The translations under genes were made by a program, and so were the position numbers. This document shows, piece after piece, positions 1-10,535 of a stretch of 64,000 nt of DNA. Source of the DNA: Pseudo-nitzschia pungens (lineage: Eukaryota; Bacillariophyta; Bacillariophyceae; Bacillariales; Bacillariaceae). The stretch's first letter is position 1; every line of letters starts with the position of its first letter. The notes beneath the pieces were generated by a model. That model searched no databases. It was not told the origin of the DNA and saw only the letters and a list, made by a program, of their open reading frames with translations. Location: contig CM074767.1 of assembly GCA_037355855.1 (NCBI GenBank), positions 124,001 to 188,000 of the forward strand, in the 5' to 3' direction.

Positions 1-1232
1 TGCGCCTTTTGCGACTACGACAGGGGCACCGTCGTGCCTTCGGTCATGTCCTGCGCCGATCGGTTCGTGGCCACGCCCGAGGGATTTGGTGCGCTCGAGA
101 GCCGAAGCGAGTATCAGCTTGTGGTGGTGGTTTGCTTCTATCTGGTGGTCAAGATGAACCAGACCACGTCCGTGAGCTCGTCGACGATTGCAAAGCTCAC
201 CAGGGGGAAACGGTCCACGCCGGAAATCGAGGAGATGGAACGCAAGATACTGGCGGCCCTCGGGTGGAGGATCAATCCACCGACGCCGCTGCAATTTGCC
301 CACGAGTTCCTCGGCATGTTGAGGGTGCGAGAGCCGGAATCCGAGCCGGAGCCAGTGGAAATTCCAGTGCGGGCCAAAATCAAAGCCAATCTCAACTGCA
401 ACTGCGCCTGCAAGCACCAACTCGAACCAGAACCCAAACACGAATCCAAACTCGCCGAACTGGTCCGCTGCCAGCTCGAGGCGGCCTCGGGAGATTATTC
501 ACTCAGCTGCTTGTACAAGCCGTCCAGGGTGGCATTTGCGGCGCTGTGGAACGCGCTCGAGAGCATCGGCAAAAACAGCAACAACACCAGGAACAACAAC
601 AACAACAACAACAAAACCAAAAACAAAACAACACCAACATGTTCGAACCCTGCGACGACGAATGGTCGTGGTCGTCGTCGGACGACATTGTGGTTGGTCT
701 GGGGGACGTCCTGGGAATTTGCGACCATGGGGACTGGGTGGATGTCCACCGTGCCTGTGCGGCACTCCTGCAGCTGGTGCCGGCGCTCGCTCTGGACAAC
801 GAGGGAAGCAAGCACCTCCACCAGCAACAGCAACACCGATCGTTTTCGCCCGGCGGCGGAGCAGTCAAGGCGCACCCGCAGCAACAACAAAAGCAGAAAC
901 AACAACAACAACTACACCGAGGAACGAACCGGTGCAGCGATGGCAATGGCAGTGAAAGCAGCACCTGCGGTAGCAATAACCACAGCGACTCCGACTTCGA
1001 CCCCGACCGATGCACCCACCAACCGGTGGAGGCGAGTCCCGACAGTCCATCGTCGGTGGTCCTTCGGAACTTGTCGTCGTTCCTGAATTCTTCTTCTCCG
1101 ACGGCGAGGACGAAACCACGTGGAAGAGGATGCGCCAAAGACGATGGCAATGCGGGGGAGTTCACGGATCGAAGCGCGGAGGAGTGCACCGAGGGGAACG
1201 AGGCCACCCGTAGCTCGAGTGCGTGCGTGTAG
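1..1232 (+). CDS. Diatom-type cyclin, 5'-truncated, frame break in a CAA/AAC repeat
   Basis: The window opens inside the gene. Frame 1 encodes the end of the cyclin N-terminal box: MSCADRF (about 46-66), then SEYQL, an LTRGKRSTPEIEEMER stretch and LGWRINPPTPLQF (about 258-297). This is the normal order of a diatom cyclin, a regulatory subunit of cyclin-dependent kinases in the nucleus. A Glu/Pro and Lys-rich insert (about 325-455) precedes the C-terminal box, where KPSRVAFAALWNALESIG lies near 518-570. After that, frame 1 becomes a poly-Asn run and low-quality sequence, while frame 3 becomes coding-like from about 640 (FEPCDDEW, GDVLGICDHGDWVDVHRACAALL) and ends at 1232 with SPDSPSSVV, a usual kind of diatom cyclin tail. 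The gene therefore changes frame (-1 or +2) inside the trinucleotide repeat at about 570-640. No GT-AG intron fits there. The Q-rich tail suggests a repeat-length indel or assembly error. Confidence 0.8.
   Translation, partial: RLLRLRQGHRRAFGHVLRRSVRGHARGIWCAREPKRVSACGGGLLLSGGQDEPDHVRELVDDCKAHQGETVHAGNRGDGTQDTGGPRVEDQSTDAAAICPRVPRHVEGARAGIRAGASGNSSAGQNQSQSQLQLRLQAPTRTRTQTRIQTRRTGPLPARGGLGRLFTQLLVQAVQGGICGAVERAREHRQKQQQHQEQQQQQQQNQKQNNTNMFEPCDDEWSWSSSDDIVVGLGDVLGICDHGDWVDVHRACAALLQLVPALALDNEGSKHLHQQQQHRSFSPGGGAVKAHPQQQQKQKQQQQLHRGTNRCSDGNGSESSTCGSNNHSDSDFDPDRCTHQPVEASPDSPSSVVLRNLSSFLNSSSPTARTKPRGRGCAKDDGNAGEFTDRSAEECTEGNEATRSSSACV
575..630 (+). repeat. (AAC/CAA)n trinucleotide repeat inside the cyclin gene
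   Basis: A run of AAC triplets with a few interruptions. It reads as Asn in the upstream frame and Gln in the downstream frame, and it is where the cyclin changes reading frame. Confidence 0.85.
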
Positions 1233-3800
1233 CGGCGCAAAATAGTACGGTGCCCGGAAAACCAAAAAAAGCAAAAAAACACACAATCCGAATGCCCAAA
1301 ACGTTCCGAGGAAACAAGAAGATTGATTCATTCATTCGACGCCCGGAGATTGATCGCTACTCCCGAAAAACAACGAACGAGAGAACTTAGTGGTTGCCTT
1401 TTGGCAGATCGAATGTCGTTGCGGTTGCTGTTGACAACAAGCAAGAACTCTCGTCAAACCCACAGACATTGATCTTTTTCATTACGTTCATAAAAATCAA
1501 AACTAGTACTAGTATAACAGCTTCTTTGTGTTAATCGTGGTACAGCTGACTGAACGTTCAACCAACAACAATGACGGATGCTGATTGCTGCGAACTCGTG
1601 ATGCCAAACCGATGATAAATATTCTTGCAATAATGTCGGAGTCATACTAGTACTAGTAGTACTACTAGCAGTAGTAAAACTAGTAGTCTGCATCGCCAAT
1701 CCCGCAAAAGTTATCTGGAGCAGAAACAACGGCGACAACAGCAACAGCAACAGCAACAACCAAAGAAACTCTCCTGTGGCTTCTTCTGAAAAGAGGAGCG
1801 TCGTGCTGGTGGTCCTCGCACGCAAGGGGGGTTTGATGAGGAACAGACGCACATTCATTGCTCCCAAAGATTCACGCAGTTCTCGTATCATCACTAAGTT
1901 TACCTGCTGGTGGTTGTACGCAGCGGACACAAGAGTAGATACTAGCACGTCGCTGCATGGAGGATAAGTAGTATGGATACTATCATTGGCGAGCGGTACC
2001 AGATGTACGTACTACATACATCCGCGGTATCATAGGGGACAGAAATAACAGACCGGCTTGAAATCAATCGTAGGGGGAAGAAAGAACACACCGGCTCAGA
2101 ATCGTAGGGGACAGAAATCCCACACCACCAGGGCACACACCGACTGGAACAAAACAAGAGGACCAAGAGATCGAAACAATGCGTTACACCAGTATTTTCA
2201 AAGCCAAAAGTATAGAACCGAGGCAACAGCTCAAACTTCAACCTTGTTTCACAGGGGGAAACCGGGCGTGAGTGAGCTTGTTCGAGACTGCCTGTTGGTC
2301 AGTGAATTCTCCATCTCACTAGCACTACTAATAGGACTACTAGGAATTCACAACCAAAGCACGACATCTGCTGGTGGTCTCCTGGTGGTTGTGCACTCAT
2401 TCTTCTGCTACTCATCCTACTAGTAGCAGTATTACTACTAGTAGTAGTATTATTTTGCACCACCACCACCAGTGGTGGTAGTACTAGTACTAGTAGTAGT
2501 ACTAGTAGTAGTAGCTAGTAGTACTACTAGTAGTACTAGTAGTAGTAGTACTAGTACTAGTTGTTGTAACCTTCTTACTACTAGTAGCATTCTTTTTCTC
2601 CTTCTTCTTTGTCTCACCCCCTCCTCCTTTCTCCTCAGCCATAGCAGGACCCAGCAAAAAGCAGAACAAAAATTGACATCGTGATCGAGAAGCACGATTA
2701 GGAATGTATGCTATTAATGCATGATCCTGGTCTTGTAGTCATCTGTTGGAGAATCAGTTTTTGGCCACTTGTTCTGACTGAAACAGAATCGCACGGAGCA
2801 CGAATCAATAAGTCATTCGAAGGAATCTTACTGAAGGTAAGCCTTACGACGTGCGCACTGTAAGGCTTTCTCATACTAACAGATTCAAAACAGTACGTGC
2901 GTACGAGTACGTAGGTGAGGTAAACCTTACTACGATGTACTTCCTACTTTGTACGAAGTAAGTTACTTCGTTCTTTCCTTCGTACCGTATCACGTGGTGA
3001 AGACATAATAATGACCGACATTGCTGCCCAACATGTCATCCACGACCAAAGCTTTGAGTCACGCGGGACGACTCCAACAATTCGAAACCCGTTTCGTGAA
3101 CCGCGCAACGCTGCGCGTCGCCGAATTTCAACCGACGATCCGGGACTCTCACATTGGATACATAGCGCTATCGAACGTCGGGCGAACCTCGGCACTTGTC
3201 GTTAGCGATACGTAATCGTGGTGCACTTAGGCAAGGGGGACTCGCATCGGCGCACCTCGTTGCGAGGCATAACTATCCCGGATTGCCCCCAACGTTCGTT
3301 TCAAACGAACCAGGCATCAGCCCAGAAGAACTTAGATAAAAAGTGTTCTTCCAGGAACGTTCCGTGTCGTCCGCAACGGATCATAGCGACGAAGCAGTGG
3401 GTGATGGACGATACACCATCCGGAACGCGATTTGATTTGTGTCGATGTACCAGTTTTGGACGGATATTCCTTCGGAAATTGGCAACATTTAACTCCCATT
3501 AACGATCAGAGAAATCGGCGGGGAGTCTTCCCTGACAAACCTATTCTTGCTACTCGTAAGGTTTAATTAGTCATACCGTACGTGTAATTAATTTTTTAGT
3601 AGCCTGTGATCACATCACTCTTCCTATAACAAGCAAAAGAGAGGTTTCTTCTGTTTCGACAGACATCACCTGCACCCTACAAGGATACTCCTAGCAACGA
3701 CGAGACGAGGGAAGGCAAGCATTGGTCTTGGCATCATTGCTTCTCCGATCTGATCGCACATTCCGTCTTCTCATAAAAGAACAAACGTTCAAACCAAACC
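1233..3800. other. Intergenic spacer with TAS arrays and one non-repetitive block
   Basis: Cyclin 3' flank, then low-complexity DNA. TAS arrays occur at 1645-1687 and 2417-2592, a CAGCAA run at about 1735-1760, and GTAAG/CTTAC-type words at 2830-2990. Positions 2940-3510 form a more complex block with short open frames on both strands; I recognise no domain in it. No gene is supported. Confidence 0.6.
2417..2592. repeat. TAS array (mixed TAC/TAG triplets)
   Basis: About 175 bases, largely composed of the triplets TAC and TAG in irregular order, with ACTAGT palindromes throughout. It has period 3 but is not a simple microsatellite. Confidence 0.8.
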
Positions 3801-6461
3801 ATGAAAGCCCAATCTTCCCTAGCCACGGCTGTAGCCACGGTTTTGCTCCTCTTGTCGAGAACAACGGCAAATACTTCGACGTCATCGGCGTCATTGTTCA
3901 CGGCGTCATCTTCCTCTCTGCGCGGGAGATGGATCCGGGGAGCACACAACAACCACAACCAAATTCACGACCACAACCACGACCACAACCACAACCACAG
4001 CCACAACCTGCAGCGCGTCGAACACCGCACTAACCGCCGAACGCTCAAGGAGAGAAAGACCGAGCACAATTTGCTGCGAGACGCCAACACAAGGTTCCGG
4101 GAGAAGAACAAGAAAAACGAGGCCGGAGCTCCCGAAGCTTCCGAGGCCACAATTGTCGCTGCCGATTCTACCGAACCCCCCCGGGCCGATCTGCGGGACC
4201 CCACTAATCCAAAAAAAAACAACAACCGCAACAACAAGTTCTCTCCTCCCGCCGGAGCGACGACGACCGCACCCATCGCCGTCGATACGGTCCCTGAGGT
4301 CTTTCCCGCCATCACAGAGGGTGGCGCTCTCCCAGCGATGGAAACGACGGCTCCCACAACGTCTCCGTCGGTTGTTCCGTCGGCTGTTCCGTCGGACGCT
4401 CCTTCGGACGCTCCCTCCCTCTTTCCCACAACCAGTTCCCCCACGACGAGTTCTCCCACGACGAGCGCCCCCACCACGAGTGCTCCAACAACCGCTCCGA
4501 CAACCGCTCCCGCCCTCACCAAGAGCACTTCTATCGCGATGATGTCCATCCCCAAACCACCCACTCCGTATCCGACCTGGACCTTTCAGACCCGGGCTCC
4601 CGTTCCCTCTCCGACGTCCGCACCGGTCTGCGAGTACTGCGTTGGGCGCTGCTTTTCCGTCACCAACAGCGTAACCTTTACCCAGGGATCGACCGCTACG
4701 TGCCAGCAGATTCAAAACGCGGCTCCCCGGCTGAGCCCCACCCAATGCGAGGTCGAGCGCAAGGCCATCGAGGAGGCCTGCTGCTGCAGCCCGCCACTAC
4801 CGCCGCCATCGGTGGAAACGATCGCCGAAACCGACACGGAGGACTCGGAACTTGAAACCGAGGTCGAAACGGAAACCGAAGAAGCGGAGCTCGAGGTCTT
4901 TAAACCCGGACTGGCATGGTCTCACGGATCGCAGACGACGAAGACGTCGTTGACGACGAAGAACACTGCACGTTTTGCGAGGGAAGACAATTCCTCTCCG
5001 ACAACATCATTGTCTTTTACCAACAAAACGACGAGGTCAGCTGCATGGGGCTTTTGTCCCTGGTCCAGAACGCCGCCTTCGACAGCAGCTTTTGCGCGTT
5101 GGAAAAGGAGGCCATCGAAAAGTACTGCTGTGGCCTCGAGCTATCGAAAGTGCAACCACCCGAAGTTGAACCCGAACCCAAACCCAAACTTGATGGCCTG
5201 TTCTATTTTGTTCAGGACGGGAAAGGATTCTACGTAAACGATCAGGGAGAAATCGTTTATGTCATAGACGACCCAGATGTATCGCTATCACCTCCACCAC
5301 CAGAAGTCGACGACGCCAACGCGGACGACACGGCAGGCCGACTCGAGGAAAGCGGCTCGATCGATTCTTCCGAACAAGTAGAAGTCGAAGTCGAGGAGGA
5401 AGAGGAAGAGGAAGAAGACGCAGATCCCTGCTCGTTTTGCAAGGGAAGGCAATTCCTCTCCAAAAACATCGTTTTCTTTTCGAACAAGAAGGACGAGGTT
5501 AGCTGTGGGGGGCTCTTAAACCTCGTCGAGAATATTGCCTTTGACAAAAGCTTTTGTGTGTTGGAAAAGGAGGCCATTGAAGAGTACTGCTGTGGTATCG
5601 AGCTGTCGCTGGTGCCCCCACCGGAACCCGAACCCAAGGAAGACGAGCTTTTCTACTATATTCGGGGCGAGGAAGGAATCTACATCAACGAGCAGGGAGA
5701 AATCGTCAAGATCACCGACCTGGGAAAGTCTCCCGACGAAACTTCGTCCTCCACGGGAGGAACAGGAGGCAGCGAACCGGAGGAAGTAGTAGTGCCGGCA
5801 ACACCTCCACCGACCGTGACTAATACCACCACCCCCACTCCTGCCATCGACGAAAATGAAACAGAGACCGTCATCGATGCCGAGGATCAAGAATCGGTGC
5901 CAGAAGAAAGCACGGTCGACGACGAAAGCGACGAGGAACCAGTAAAGAAGGACCCATCGACCGTTAAGGAGGGAGGAAAGCGGCAACAAGGACCCATTGG
6001 CAGCGTGAGTCACAACCGAGGCCAAGGCCAGAAGATGACAGCGGAAACGCAAGCCGAGGCCGATCCCATCAAACCACAGCTGGAAGAAGGCACCACCGAA
6101 GAAGGCAGCGTGGAAGATGGCATCGTCGAAGAAGGTGTCGTCGAAGACGGCAGCGTGGTAAGACGACAGCAACAGCAGTGTCATCAGTGGAGTGCCCACA
6201 ACCATTGCTGCCGGCGGCACAAGGGACATTCCAAGAGCCTTTGATCCGAGAGAAAAACTGGCTACCAAAGAGAAGAACGAAGCCGAGGTCGAAGGACCCT
6301 CGAGCCGAATCGATAGCGCAGAGTTATCATCGTCGTCAGCATCGTCACCGTCACCGAAATCACCGTCCAGGACGGTCGATCGACAATACGACGCAAACCA
6401 TCAGAGACCCCTGAATGGGAGGGCGCCAATGTTCTCACGGGAGAATGTTGCGTCGTTTTAG
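3801..6461 (+). CDS. Secreted protein with three Cys-rich repeats, two frame breaks
   Basis: Starts at ATG 3801 with a signal peptide (MKAQSSLATAVATVLLLLSR). A His/Asn-rich stretch, a basic region and a Thr/Ser/Pro linker (about 4340-4620) follow. Three homologous modules come next, at about 4630-4790, 4966-5135 and 5428-5600. Each has C-x2-C-x-GR near its start, a middle Cys, a second Cys about 20 residues later, the motif E(K/R)(E/K)AIE, and ends in CC or CCC. Acidic linkers separate modules, and LFY-x2-(Q/R)-x-G...Y(V/I)N-(D/E)-QGEIV follows modules 2 and 3. Module 1 is in frame 3 but modules 2-3 are in frame 2, so there is a -1 shift between about 4904 and 4960. The coding frame then returns to frame 3 near 6155-6175 and ends at TAG 6459-6461 after a Ser-rich tail. 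No intron of reasonable size explains either change. The modules resemble Cys-rich repeats common in diatom secreted proteins; function is unknown, with adhesion or wall roles only a guess. Confidence 0.75.
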
Positions 6462-7863
6462 AACATCGGAAAAACGACGATCGACTTGACAGGACTTGAT
6501 ATGCTTGTTCGATTTGTTTTGACTCGACCCGAGCGAGAGACCCGAAAAGAAAGAAGAAACTATACTATAGGCACCGAAATGAACCGATCCACCGGTACCA
6601 TTCCGGGATGAATGAATGGATGAATGAATAAATGGATGAGCGAATTCCAGTCGACCTGAGTCGAGTCGAATCCACTCCATTCCGACACAAGTCATCGTTT
6701 CCTCTAGGTCTATTTCGCAGGTGTTGGCACCGACCAACTGAACTGCGTACGAAACGCATCGCATCGCTCTGCCTTGGAGTTCTATTCGATTTTGTTGACG
6801 GAATTCGAATGCATTCCTTCCTTCATTCCTTCTGTCCCTTGCTCTATTTTTCAGATCCCCTATATATTATTATTATTCCCACACGAAAATGTTCACTAAC
6901 TTCTTGCCTACACAACCTGCAGTTGCATTTACACACGCACGTTCCTCAATGCACAATTGTACGAATACCAATTATTAAATAATAATGCCGTTATTTAAAC
7001 AAACACCATTAGCAATGCAAAGCGTATCTCACGATTCGAATCCTGATGGTGCTTTACGATGACAACTGCATGTGTAAGCAGTGCTGCATCGCTATCGCCA
7101 TTTCAAAAGCACACGGACCCGATTGGTTTGAACCCGAGCTTGTCGCCAGGATTGTTCCGAACGAATGATCATTCTTCGTCCGTGGTACTACCACTACTAT
7201 TCGACTATAGCTTCGGTTGCGATGTTTTTGGGGAACACGAGCAAAAATTGATGGCATCGGCCGGCGGTTGCTCGTCGATCCCGCCAGCCTTTGGGTCCCA
7301 ATCGAGCATTCCCACTTCGCCTCCCGGGAGGAATGTTCCGAGCCGACAGGATTGCTGGCTCCGGCTCTTTTTTGATTGAATAAGGAGTTTCGGATCGAGG
7401 GAATGAACTTCCGTTGGTAGGTATCGGGTATCGATCGTCACGCACTTGTCCCCGAACGGAACCGAACCGAACGGAATCTTGTAGTAAATCTAAAAGAACA
7501 AGCCTACAATCGATTGTAACATGCATTAACCGTACTAATTGTATGAAACTAAAAAGTGGTTGTTTTGTTTTGTGTTTGTCATGACATAAGGTTACAGGTA
7601 GGTACGGTAAGTCTCTTTTTTTTTTTTTGATTGATCGCCCAAATTGAATCCTCCTTCATGCCTCGCTGATGATTGTCGCCAATTTGTCAACGGCCATTTC
7701 TCATCCTTGACTTTAATTATCCAACACGGAACCGAACCGAACCGAACCGAACCGAATGAATAGAAAACAATCCTCTGCCGAGCCGCCAGCCTCGATACGA
7801 ATGCAATCGAATAGAGAATCCTGTCGCTCTCCGACCAGCTATTGGTATTATACGGTACAGTAC
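6462..7863. other. Intergenic spacer
   Basis: Contains a TGAATGAA-type repeat (about 6606-6635), AT-rich DNA (6850-7000), a poly-T run (about 7617-7629) and an (ACCGA)n pentanucleotide run (7727-7757) just past the 3' end of the next gene. No coding potential recognised. Confidence 0.55.
7727..7757. repeat. (ACCGA)n pentanucleotide microsatellite
   Basis: About six tandem copies of ACCGA, one of many 5-bp microsatellites in the spacers of this window. Confidence 0.85.
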
Positions 7864-8943
7864 TCATGCAGGCAACATTTCTCGGTTGTACATTCTTTGT
7901 TTCACACCGATCTCCCACCGCTCGAATCGTTCCGCCAGGGATGCGCAAGAAGGCTTGTTGAATTGTGGATCCGGAATCAATGCCTGTAGCTCTTCCATGT
8001 TGTCCGCGAGTGGCGTAGCAAAGTTTCCCAAGTCATACATTGGCACGTTGTCCTTCATTTCCAAACAGTGATCGAGGTGACCGCCAAAGTTGACCTTCAG
8101 CATGTACAACAGCTTGTCCCAGTCAAAGCCACTCTTGTAGGGCCGATGATCGGGATTCTCGAGCTTCATGTGTGGCGGCCAGTACGCTGATGACGGCATG
8201 CATTCTCGCATCTGACACATAATCAACACGTTGCTCATCCAAATACTCGTGTCTTGTGGTGTCACTCCGTATGGATGGATGTACGGAAGGTATTCCCTCT
8301 TGTACGCAGCAAAGTTCTGATCGTAGTTGCTCACGGCTTTCTTTTTCTGGTTCGCTTCTCTATTGTGCAGGAGAGCATCCCACGGAACATTGACGGCTGT
8401 TATTTTGCTTGCCAAATCCTTGCTGTTGAGAACGTCAAAGACATGCTGCCAACAGTCTTCGGTTTCGGTAGACAAGGGGGCTTGGCAATGGAGTCTGACA
8501 TCGTCGTCGAGAAAGACCCACCAGTCAAACTGTTTCCCGCGACGCACTTCCAATTCGATGGCTTTCTCTCCCTGCAAGGTCCTCCCCTCTTCCCACCTCG
8601 TATTGGGGATGTACATGTTGTAAAAATCCAACGACCCGGTGAAGCTTGTCACCATTTCATCATCCTCGCGAATCTCCTCGTCGTAGGACGAAAAAATAAA
8701 CGTTAGCCTTGCATTCATCTTTTCGAGACGATCTAGCCACAGGGGGAAATAATTCTTCTGTCCCATCACCATGACAATGATGTTGGTCTCGTCGGATATG
8801 ACAGCCGGCGTTTGGGACTTGCTTTGTGTTGCGTCCTTCAAAACGAAATCCTGTACTCGGAATGAATAAAGCACGGTGGTAAGAACCGAAATCGAAATCA
8901 ATAACACCACGGTTATTTTGGAGACGCCAATGTGAATCCTCAT
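7864..8943 (-). CDS. Type II membrane protein, glycosyltransferase-like
   Basis: Single exon of 359 aa, starting at ATG 8943. A short cytosolic tail (MRIHIGVSK) precedes a single membrane helix (about residues 9-28, ITVVLLISISVLTTVLYSF) and a lumenal domain, which is the arrangement of Golgi glycosyltransferases. The domain opens with a beta-strand-like segment (NIIVMVMGQKNYFPLWLDRL) and has WWVFLDDDVRL at about residue 145, compatible with the metal-binding DxD motif of GT-A enzymes. Conserved-looking aromatic segments follow (AYKREYLPYIHPYG, HMKLENPDHRPYKSGFDWDKLLYML). I cannot assign a GT family or substrate. The upstream flank holds a (TTG)n run. The reading frame is intact. Confidence 0.7.
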   Translation of the reverse strand: MRIHIGVSKITVVLLISISVLTTVLYSFRVQDFVLKDATQSKSQTPAVISDETNIIVMVMGQKNYFPLWLDRLEKMNARLTFIFSSYDEEIREDDEMVTSFTGSLDFYNMYIPNTRWEEGRTLQGEKAIELEVRRGKQFDWWVFLDDDVRLHCQAPLSTETEDCWQHVFDVLNSKDLASKITAVNVPWDALLHNREANQKKKAVSNYDQNFAAYKREYLPYIHPYGVTPQDTSIWMSNVLIMCQMRECMPSSAYWPPHMKLENPDHRPYKSGFDWDKLLYMLKVNFGGHLDHCLEMKDNVPMYDLGNFATPLADNMEELQALIPDPQFNKPSCASLAERFERWEIGVKQRMYNREMLPA

Positions 8944-9032
8944 TGTGGTCGGTTTTGGATGTTTTGTGGTTTCTTTTGTTGTTCAATGACGGAACTCACG
9001 GCATTTGTGTTCGTCTTTGCTGTTTGCTGTTT

Positions 9033-9034
9033 GC

Positions 9035-9069
<35 letters not shown>
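9033..9069. repeat. (TTG)n microsatellite
   Basis: About twelve tandem TTG units, about 90 bases upstream of the start codon of the minus-strand glycosyltransferase-like gene. Confidence 0.9.
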
Positions 9070-10435
9070 CGCTCGAAGGAAGATCCTTGCACGGCAAGTA
9101 ACTCTACGAAGCACAACCGTAAATAATACAACCATACCGGTACCGTGCTGGTAATGGTAGGGCTTACGTCCTTACGGGCGTTCCATTGGTGTTGTTGTCG
9201 GACTCTCACCGTAACCTTACTTTCGTAGTGTAATAATCAACAAACTATTCATGTACCGGTACGTAGTAGTATCAAGAAACAAACCCTGTTCGTTGATTGA
9301 TTGTTAACAATCCATCGATGTCGTACCGGTACGGTGCTGGTATCTCTGGAGAGAAACCAAGAGAACGATCGAGATAAAATACTACTTCCCCATGTTCGTA
9401 CATGCTTGTCTATCGATCAGTTTCTAAAGGTTAGCGATGTTCTTTTTGCATTGGCGGTGAACTCTTCTCTTTCAACAAATCTTTATGTTCACCAAACACT
9501 ACCGTATTAAAGAGGGAATTGGAGGAGGTAGATGTTTTTTGAGATATTAAATACAGTAATCTTAACCTTACTTCCTCCGTTCCGAAATAACTGTTCGATG
9601 ACCGAAACGTGTGCGTTCCGTTTTATCTGTCCGTTTCAGATTATTTTTTTACGTGGGGTCGATTTGAAATCAGGGAAGGTGCGATTTGTAACCTAAAAAT
9701 TTAACTAGTGTTTCTTAGTGTCGAGCTGCTCGAATTTTGCGAGAACCACTTGAAATCTCGCGCGCATGATTGCAAGGGAAAGAGGTGCTACTTGACGGTT
9801 ACAAGTTACCAGACGTACATGGTAATATTATGATGTTAATGACGGTGCTTACCAATACGGTAAGTTAGGTAGGAACCCAGAAGTCTCCCATAGTTTTTTT
9901 TTTTCTTTCTATTATTTTTGAAATGTATTTTGTTGTTTTTAACAAGATGATAAAAAATAAATAAATGAATGTACGAGTATGAGAATCGTCCCTTCGATCG
10001 ACCGGTTTTGAAATTCAAAATCAACGCCTGCCGGCCTCTTTGGGTAAAAACATTTCGCATCCTTCGTAATAAACCTTACCGTAAGATCTTACGGTACTAT
10101 TTTGCATCGCATCATTCCTTCCAACACCCGGGTTCAGTCGTTCGGCACTTCCATCCGATACCGTTATTGCCCAACCCGATCAACGCTTTCCGAACAACAA
10201 CAAGTCCATACCTCATCATACCTACCGGTATCGACACGATCTCCGTTCCGAACCAGTCTCAGTAGATCACCCGTTGAACGAATCCGAGATCCAATCACCT
10301 ACCGTTCACTTGACACATAGTAAGGTTTAAGAAGAAGTGATATCTTATCATACCACAAAACAAGCAATCTCCTGCGATACGCTTCATTCTCCCCCTCCCC
10401 CCTCAGACACGCACGCACACCAAACAAAAAAGGCA

Positions 10436-10515
10436 AACGAAACGAAACGACACGACACGAAACGAAACGAAACGAAACGAAAAGACACGAAACGACACGA
10501 AACGACACGACACGA
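10436..10515. repeat. (CGAAA)n/(CGACA)n pentanucleotide repeat in the 5' flank
   Basis: About sixteen 5-bp units of ACGAA and ACGAC type, ending some 20 bases before the start codon at 10536, so it is probably in the promoter or 5' UTR. Confidence 0.85.
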
Positions 10516-10535
10516 TAAACAGAACGCCCGTAATC

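Larger units (their letters stand above)
8944..10535. other. Intergenic spacer between divergent genes
   Basis: Holds the divergent promoters of the flanking genes. A (TTG)n run lies at about 9033-9069, ACCGGTAC-type palindromes at 9130-9345, a T-rich run at about 9893-9910 and a CGAAA/CGACA pentanucleotide run at 10436-10515. No gene recognised. Confidence 0.55.

Noticed and set aside
1454..1948. 164-codon minus-strand open frame
   Set aside because: Built partly from CAGCAA and TAS repeats; no domain and no credible composition.
4899..4905. TTTAAAC slippery heptamer near the frame change of the Cys-repeat gene
   Set aside because: It is out of phase with the incoming frame (codons are TTT AAA CCC), so it cannot act as a standard -1 programmed site.
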